A stretch of 64,000 nt of DNA, from assembly GCA_036365515.1 (NCBI GenBank), contig CM070877.1, forward strand, positions 111,430,011-111,494,010, given 5' to 3'. The notes under the pieces are model-generated. The model searched no databases and had not been told where the DNA came from. It was given only the letters and a program-made list of their open reading frames with translations. This document shows positions 57,264 to 64,000 of this stretch, piece by piece. The first letter of the stretch is position 1; each line of letters starts with the position of its first letter. Origin of the DNA: Torymus aiolomorphi. Lineage: Eukaryota; Arthropoda; Insecta; Hymenoptera; Torymidae. The translations under genes and the position numbers were made by a program.

Positions 57264-57510
57264 AGGAACACTTTATCTTCTGTCTCTCTTGCACCGTACG
57301 AAAACCGACCACGATTTTTTAACACGACATGCTTCCTCCAGGACTATATGCTCTAAAACCTATAACGGTGCGCCAGCACAGTACTATAGATGTCAGCTGT
57401 CTCGAAGGCTGACATCACGCTCGCAGTAATTTACGCCGCGCACGTGAGACGCGCCATCGTTCGCTACCACGAACTTACTAATTACCGACGTTGGTACGGC
57501 AGGCCGTGAC
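56985..57510. repeat. Second palindromic insertion with a GA microsatellite
   Basis: Arms TAGAGTATATACTCCTGGAGG.. (57,001) and ..CCTCCAGGACTATATGCTCTA (57,355), with AAATCGTGGTCG.TTTTCGTACGGTGC mirrored, enclose a (GA)41 tract at 57,180-57,261. 57,375-57,510 is GC-richer with a small hairpin (GATGTCAGC..GCTGACATC). None of it is helicase sequence. Confidence 0.7.
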
Positions 57511-58504
57511 AATGTGTTAAAAACAAAACCATAACTTACTATTTTTTTACATAGTTTTCTATCATTTTTGTCCTATTACCATTTTTAACTACAGGTAATG
57601 TTTGTAAAAAATCTCCAGAAACAATCATTACTTTACCTCCAAAAATAATATTATTTTTACACAAGTCTCTAAATAATCTCTCTACAGCTTAAAATACATG
57701 TTTTGATGTCATTGTTATCTCATCACAAATAATAACTTGAATATTTTGTAGTTTTTTCCATACTCTGAATTAGGTTTTATATTGCAAGTTGTATCTTCAG
57801 TAATATTTAATGGTAATTTAAACGTTACATGTGAAGTTTTTCCATTTAATAATAAATTCGCTGCTATTCCAGTCCATGCTACAGGTAAAATATTAATGTT
57901 TTCGTTATTTAAATGAGTAATTAATGAGTTTCATAAATAAATTTTTCCACTACCTCCGGGGCCATCAATAAAAAAATATTTGTTATAATTATAATTCTTA
58001 TCATTTATGCTTTCCATTATGGCATTAAAAATGTTGGGTTATTTATTTGATAAAGATAGTATGTTAAATAAATTCCTTCGTATTATATATTCTGATATAT
58101 TAACATCTTTATATGTCATGTCATTGTTTTTATATTCATTAATTTCAGGTAAATTAAAATCGTTTCAAGAATATCCGTTTGTAGATAAAATAGCATTAAT
58201 TTTGTGTAATGCTATATTTTCACCAATGTCTTTTGGATAAAGTGGATTGTAAAAATAATGTTTATATTTATCGTATAATTCTTTCGCATTAACTGGATCA
58301 TGGAAATCACACATGTAAGCAAACAGATTACACAAGGCATTTGGAAATTCTATTTGGATAGCTTCTTGTAAGCATTTATCCCATTCCTCATCAGTTTTTA
58401 TTAACTTTCTGGCTATTGCTGCTTTATAAAATGTTGGATAGATGACAATTTGAAATGTTCTTAATTCTTCGAACGATTGAGTTCCTTTAACAGGTAATAA
58501 TAAC

Positions 58505-59872
58505 AGTCCCCAGCAAAAATTTTAAAAAGTAACTAAATGTAAAAAAAATGTAAAAAAATAAAAAAACGTGTAAACAAATGTAAAAAAGTGTAAAAAAAGT
58601 GTAAAAAACTACTGGATTTCGGACGTTTTTTACATTCTTTTACCCTTTTCTACACTTTCTTTACACTTTTTTACATTTTTGTACATTATCTTACAGTTTT
58701 TTTATATTTTGTAACACTTTCTTTGATACTCATAATTCAAAAATTCTTTTACAGGTTTTTACACTTCACATTTATTAACATTTGATTATCGTGTTTTTAC
58801 ACTTTTTTACATTTATTAACACTTTATTATACCTTTTTTATACTTTCTTACATGTTTTACAGTTTTTCAACACATTCTTGAAGTTTTTTTATACTTTTTT
58901 ACAGTTGCTTATATTTTTTACATTTTAATATGTTTTTTTACACTTTTTTACTCTTTTAATACTTTAAGAAAGTGTAAATAAGTGTAAAAAGATGTAAAAT
59001 ATGTCCGAAATTCAGTATCAAACTTCATTTTTATTACACTTTTTACACTTTCCTACACTTACTAAACAGTTTGCTACATTTTCGATTTTTGCTACGGCCC
59101 TATTGTTTAGTAAGTGTAGAAGTGTAAAAAAGTGTAAAGAAGTGTAATAAAAATGAAGTTTGATACTGAATTTCGGACATATTTTACTCCTTTTTACACA
59201 TTTACATTTACTTTACATTTTAGTACAATTTTGTACATTTCATAAAATTTGTAAAAATCCGTAAAAATTTAGTTTTCTACATTTATTTACACTTTGTTGC
59301 ATTTTTGTACATCTTCTTTTATATTTTTCTATACTTCCGTACAGTTCATAAAATTTTTATTAACCATAAAAATCTATAAATATAACAAAATGTAAGAAAG
59401 TGTAAAAAAAATATTAAAATGTAAAAAAAATATAAGCAACTGTAAAAAAGTATAAAAAAACTGCAAGAATGTGTTGAAAAACTGTAAAAGCATGTAAGAA
59501 AGTGTAAAAAAGGTATAATAAAGTGTTAATAAATGTAAAAAAGTGTAAAAACACTATAATCAAATGTTAATAAGTATTAAAAAAACTGTAAGAAAATGTT
59601 AATAAATGTGAAGAAGTGTAAAAAACTGTAAAAGAATTGTTGAATTATGAGTATCAAGGAAAGTGTTACAAAATATAAAAAAACTGTAAGATAGTGTACA
59701 AAAATGTAAAAAAGTGTAAAGAAAGTGTAGAAAAGGGTAAAAAAATGTAAAAAAACGTCCGAAATCGGGTAGTTTTTACACTTTTTTTACACTTTTTTAC
59801 ATTTGTTTACACTTCTTTTACATTTTTTTACATTTATCTACATTTATTTACAGTTTAAAATTTTTGGTAGGG
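58505..59872. mobile_element. 1.37-kb foldback element made of TGTAAAA-type minisatellite
   Basis: The ends ..CAGCAAAAATTTTAAA (58,512) and TTTAAAATTTTTGGTAGGG (59,856) are inverse copies. Between them, hundreds of bases of TTTTTACA-type motifs on the left are mirrored by TGTAAAAA-type motifs on the right. Unique markers pair across it: TTTCGGACGTTTTTTACA with AAAAAACGTCCGAAATCGG, and GAAATTCAGTATCAAACTTC with GAAGTTTGATACTGAATTTC. The centre near 59,090 is CTACGGCCCTATTG. Confidence 0.8.
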
Positions 59873-60250
59873 AAGTTACCTATTCACAAATCAGCTATTC
59901 CCAAAATGATCACCGTAAAAAAGTACTATTTACATTTGGATTTGTATTTATTAACAATACACATCAATTAAGGCTTCGGCGTAATAACTACACTTACAGC
60001 CTTGAATTTCTAATATTTTCATTATAGCATCAAAATGAAACTCGGCATTTATTCTGCTCATTATATAAATCGTAATGATGAAAATCTGTACTTGCGCGCA
60101 GTCACACACACGCGCGCGCTTGCGCAACAGTCCCACTGAAAAATGTACTAAAAATGTAAAAATATACGAAAAGTAGTCTTTGATAATTAACCAATAGCAA
60201 GCTATTAAAGGTGGCAACAAATATTCCACAAAAAAGTTATTAAAGTAGAA
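59873..60250. other. Stretch with an unrecognised ORF
   Basis: The minus-strand ORF at 60,229-59,951 contains NAEFHFDAIMKILEIQGCKC, which looks compositionally like real protein, but I do not recognise it. A CG/CA-rich patch (CACACACGCGCGCGC) is at 60,105. Could be an old exon. Confidence 0.3.
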
Positions 60251-61432
60251 GAAAAAGGCTTTAAGGAGGTTGGCTATCTATACTCGCGCGGTGCAGGGGG
60301 AAGGAGTCCCCTCGCCCCTCGCGCGCGGCTCCGCTCACCGCGCACCTAGGCCAGTCAAATTAGTCTTTTTTTTGCCTGTTTTGAAACCTAATTGTAAGCC
60401 GACCTTATCAAACGGGTTATGATTGGGGAGGTCATCAGGAACAATAACTCGGTGAATGAGTATAAAAATTTACATGGGAAATGTTTTTAATTAACAATTG
60501 AATGCTCGGAAAAACAGTTTTTCGACTGCTACAAAAAAACTACTGACTTTACAGAAAAAAGTTCAAAGTAAACTTTGTAGATAGTAAAAAGATCTATCAA
60601 ACGCAATTTACAGATTTAAATTTAGTTAATTTGTTTATCTGCAAATCGCAAAAAACCGCTTAAAAAGGCCATTTTTACGATTGTTTATTACTCTGTTAAA
60701 AATGTCGCTAGGTGCTTGATAACTCGTTTAAGTATAGCTCGTATAGCACTTAATAAGCAGTTAAAATTTTAGCTAAAAATATTTAATAGTTTTTGCATAA
60801 TTCCATTTATTTATTAGATTTTGGTCATTTTTGCGTGATTTTTCCCAATCCGTGGGACGTCGTACGAGGATGCAGTAAACGGATTTTGAAAGTTTAACAT
60901 CTCTACTTTCACGAACAATGAATAGCTAAGCGATTTTTTCAAATTTAATTGTTTAAAATCGCAAAATAAAAAGAAGTCATTTTTTTTGTTATAAATAAAA
61001 GCAATTGCGGCTCGACTATTGGTCGTAGATAATCGACAGTAGGTTCGTTGGAAAGCTGGCATTTTTTTACAAATTACAGGGGTCTACGAACTCTCTAAGT
61101 GCTCTGGGAGCCGAGATAATTTTTTTTTTGTAAAAATCGCTGTGTCTTCAATTATTAATATTAAGAAACGAGACAGGGACGAAAAATCGAACTAATAGTT
61201 GTACTAACAGAAAAAAAATATTTCGTCACATTTATTGCAAAATTACATTGTTATAAATAATCACGAAGGCGCGGGTCTAAATTGGAGAAGGCTACAAGTG
61301 TCGCGCAAAAACTGAGCGTAGGAACTTCAAATCCGACGCGCTCGAAATTTTTTTCATATATCGGTATATAATTGACGTAAACCCTTCATTTTTTTTTAAT
61401 TGGGGGTAGCTCGCCAAAATATTAACATATAA
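60251..61432. other. Upstream region of the following gene
   Basis: A GC-rich inverted patch at 60,275-60,350 (CGCGCGGTGCAGGGGGAAGG and CCGCGCACCTAGGCC) is followed by about 1 kb of AT-rich sequence with no ORF of note. It may be the non-coding 5' part of the element carrying the gene at 61,433. Confidence 0.4.
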
Positions 61433-64000
61433 CCTACTCATTTCCCCGAAAAAGTTTATTTAACAATAGTTCTCAAAGAGAAGGCTATAGCAACCTTAAT
61501 TGATGCAAGTTTAAAGAGGAAGGACAACAAACATAAAAAACTCCAAAAGTGTCAAGCATTAACAATTCATACCAATTGTCATAGTAATTATGTTAAACAG
61601 TCAAGTATAAAAGCTGCCCAAAAACAAGCAAGTATTTTAAAAGTAACTGCGAGACAAAATACTATTGCTCTACAGCAGTTTGATTTTAGCAAATATTGTA
61701 TTTTTTGCGGGGAAGAAGCGTCGCACGAGTACAATGCTAAAAAGGAAAAATATCCTAACGCGAATCTTTCGAAAGTCAAAATTGTTAGTAGCGACACTTT
61801 AAAGGGCAATATTCTAGAAAAAATTACTTCACGCCAGAACGATGAAACTTTACGAGATAACCTTCGAGAAGAATATACAGTTTTAAAAAAACTTATTGTA
61901 AACGTAGATTTGGTAGAACGGGGCGCCCGTTACCATGATTTTTGCATACGAAAATTTTCAATTTTTAGACCGTCTCATAAAACCGGTCGACCTATGCGTA
62001 AAGATACATCTGACGTTGTGGACTATATTATCTCTTATTTATGCGAGTTTAGCGATGAGGAGTGTCAAATTTCCATTGCAAGTATTTTAAGCGAATACAA
62101 AGAAGAAGAAGAAGAACTTCCTTGCAAACTTGACACAATTCGCAATAAACTAGTAGAATATTTTGGTGACGCAATTTCCGTTTATAAAGTAGAAAAAGAT
62201 TTAGTTGTTTGTTTCGCGTTTGTAAGAAATAAGATTCTTTCTGCGGAATGGTACAACAATAAAAACTCAGATGTTAAAGCCGAACGCAAACGGATTATTG
62301 ATACAGCAGCGGAATTGCTTCTTGAAAATATAACATCGAAGTATTATGATACAGTTAATTATCCTGCGCCTGATCATTTTTTTGATAACATCAAAGATGA
62401 CATACCACCGCCGTTACAATCGTTTTTCGATATTTTGATGAGAAGTAGCAAAAGAAAAAATGAAATGTGGGATAAAAGAGTCATGACACTTTGTCATATT
62501 ATTATATCCTCCGTAAGACCTCGGTCATTTTTATCCCCCATTTTATTGGGTTTGTCAACTATGATGTATAAAAAGCATGCATCGAAAAATCTCATAGATT
62601 CATTGGCTTATCTTGGATTATGTGCTTCCTATTATAAAACGCAGCTTTTTGAATCTTCTATAGTTTGTCAGCCCGAAACTTATGACTCCGGTGCAGCTTA
62701 TTTTCAGTTTGTATACGATAATGCCGACCACAACACGTGCACAATAGATGGTCGGAATACTTTCCATGCGATGGGTGGTATTATCTGTGCAACTCCTGCC
62801 TCCGAAATATCAACAAATACTAAAATAAAACGCTTAGCTCGTATTCCTTCAGCTAATAACGTAGGCGCTTTTGGTTTCGTCCCTCTTCAAAACTTTCAAA
62901 GAGGAGTGCACGCGGGGCTTAAAAATATTGTGATTGAAGATCTAACTATAAACAATCCAATAATGCAAAATCATGTAGAGCCGACAGATTTATTATGGTT
63001 TTATGGGAATTAAATACGGCGAGAAAACTTGAGCGGTTGGAACAGTTTTATGGAGCAATGTACGCAGGTAAAACCTTTCAACATATCGAAAATAATTCCG
63101 GTCCCGTTCGTAAATGCTCCGCCCAGTAGTTATGACACAATTTTTACAGTTTTAATCGAAGCTAACGAAAAGTGTATAGCCCAAAATCAAAAACATGTTT
63201 TTGTAACCTTTGATCAACCGCTTTATCAAAAAGCTCGTGAAATTGTAGAATGCTGTAAGGGAACTCCAAATGAAATAAAAATTAATAAAATCGTTGTGAG
63301 GCTTGGAGGATTTCATATGCTCATGTCATATCTTGGCGCAGTCGGATATGTGATGGACGGCAGTGGATTAAAAGATTCTTTTTGCCAGTTGTACGCTGAA
63401 GTTTCAGCTGAAAAAGCATTAAGTGGCCACGCGTATTCCAGAGCAATCAGAGGACACATTTTAATCCAAAATGCTTTATCACATATCATTTTTTCTACTA
63501 TGAATCTATCGGAATCAGAAGTATTTATTCTAAAGAATTTGCTCGAGTATGTAGGAAAATCGGAATTTCACACGTTGCTTGAACAAAATGATATTGAAGA
63601 AATAAGAAAAAAATTTGTAGATAAATTAAATTTGATTAAAGAGAATGGACCAACAGCCGAATTGTGGATTCAGTATTTTAAAATGATAGATCTTGCAAAA
63701 CAATTTATTCAAGCAGAAAGAAGTGGTGACTGGAACATGCACCTCGAGTGTGTACAGAAAATGTTGCCTTATTTCCACGCTAGCGGTCATAATTTGTACG
63801 CCAAAAGTGCCCACTTATATTTACAAGATATGTACAATCTTGAAAATATAATGGACGTAATAGAGTTTGATAAATTCAGTCGTTTAGGCTACTTTACTAT
63901 TAGGCGAGTGGACAAATATCGATCCGGAACGTAGTCTGATATGATCATTGAACAAATGTTGATGCGATCAATGAAAGTGAGTGGCGGCTTAACACATGGA
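61433..64000 (+). pseudogene. Uncharacterised repetitive invertebrate protein family, candidate DDE-type transposase, two in-frame stops
   Basis: One reading frame is open from 61,433 to the window end except for TAA at 63,011 and TAG at 63,932. The N-terminal part has Cys/His clusters: HTNCHSNYV, KYCIFCGEEASHEY and RYHDFCIRKF. Then comes GRPMRKDTSDVVDYIISYL, a segment with FQFVYDNADHNTCTIDGRNT and FHAMGGIICATP, and after the first stop HVFVTFDQPLYQKAREIVEC, VVRLGGFHMLMSYLGAVGYV and YFHASGHNLYAKSAHLYLQD. The frame ends with MLMRSMKVSGGLTHG at the window edge. I recognise this block order from high-copy uncharacterised proteins in many invertebrates, so it is probably transposon-encoded. A strand-Asp (VTFDQ), a later GGFH and a helical Glu (AERSGDW) could form an RNase-H-like DDE site, but this is inference. 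At the second stop relatives have Trp (TGG to TAG). An upstream exon may exist: AACAATAG near 61,462 could be an acceptor. Confidence 0.65.

Larger units (their letters stand above)
55397..58500 (-). pseudogene. Helitron-type PIF1 helicase, second copy, decayed
   Basis: Minus strand, from about 58,500. NALCNLFAYMCDFHDPVNAK is followed by NDKNYNYNKYFFIDGPGGSG with Walker A GPGGSGK intact near 57,950, then TGIAANLLLNGKTSHVTFKL, LLFVMR*QW (Walker B region, damaged) and, after two palindromic insertions (56,212-56,957 and about 56,985-57,510), the C-terminus. The C-terminal part reads SNGLPSHKH, LCNGT and, in the 123-aa open piece 55,768-55,397, RRQFPLRLGYAMTIYKSQGQ, TFNKVGVYLPNPV and HGQLYVALSRVTSKKN (motifs V and VI). 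Several stops and frameshifts. Same family as 1-4,155 but retains the C-terminal motifs missing there. The Rep domain is not seen. Confidence 0.85.

Overview
This window is AT-rich eukaryotic DNA and is almost entirely transposable-element debris. Nothing points to a bacterial or phage replicon: there are no operons and no Shine-Dalgarno sites, but there are introns, long microsatellites and eukaryotic transposon families (Helitron/Helentron, Mutator-like, hAT, mariner, jockey/R1-like LINEs, Penelope-like, Copia). Residual host-type exons (VPS33A-like, M14 carboxypeptidase-like) and the mix of elements suggest an insect. A hymenopteran is my best guess, but this is inference only.

Layout. 1-4,155: a Helitron-type PIF1 helicase pseudogene split by a decayed Mutator-like element that itself carries a 343-bp MITE. 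4,155-8,990: a long copy of a five-copy family I call HINE-X, simple repeats, and a second copy of the Mutator-like arm. 8,990-12,625: a decayed jockey/R1-like LINE. 12,629-19,257: another HINE-X, two large hairpins, and a DNA transposon with ~300-bp terminal inverted repeats (TIRs) whose gene is split by a third HINE-X. 19,578-22,564: a decayed hAT. 22,995-29,745: a palindromic structure with ~1-kb inverted arms, containing a decayed LINE and a 732-bp palindromic element. 30,904-31,832: isolated minus-strand exons resembling VPS33A and a carboxypeptidase. 33,045-37,047: HINE-X, a Penelope-like 3' end with a GIY-YIG domain, and a ~93-bp tandem array. 37,649-50,770: nested inverted repeats whose core (39,011-49,755) is a 10.7-kb foldback-like palindrome with internal ~180-bp tandem repeats; one arm holds a LINE fragment, the other a mariner that itself holds a HINE-X. 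51,399-54,982: a very young Copia element with a 5-bp target-site duplication (TSD) and near-identical LTRs, whose open ORF has lost the reverse transcriptase. 55,397-58,500: a second Helitron helicase pseudogene (minus strand) broken by palindromic insertions. 58,505-59,872: a foldback element built from a TGTAAAA-type minisatellite. 61,433-64,000: a nearly intact gene of a repetitive, uncharacterised invertebrate protein family, possibly a DDE-type transposase, running off the window edge.

There is no gene network here. The biology is nested insertion. In several cases a second copy inside the window preserves the empty site, so insertion boundaries, TSDs and relative ages can be read directly. 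No tRNA, rRNA, CRISPR or origin was recognised.
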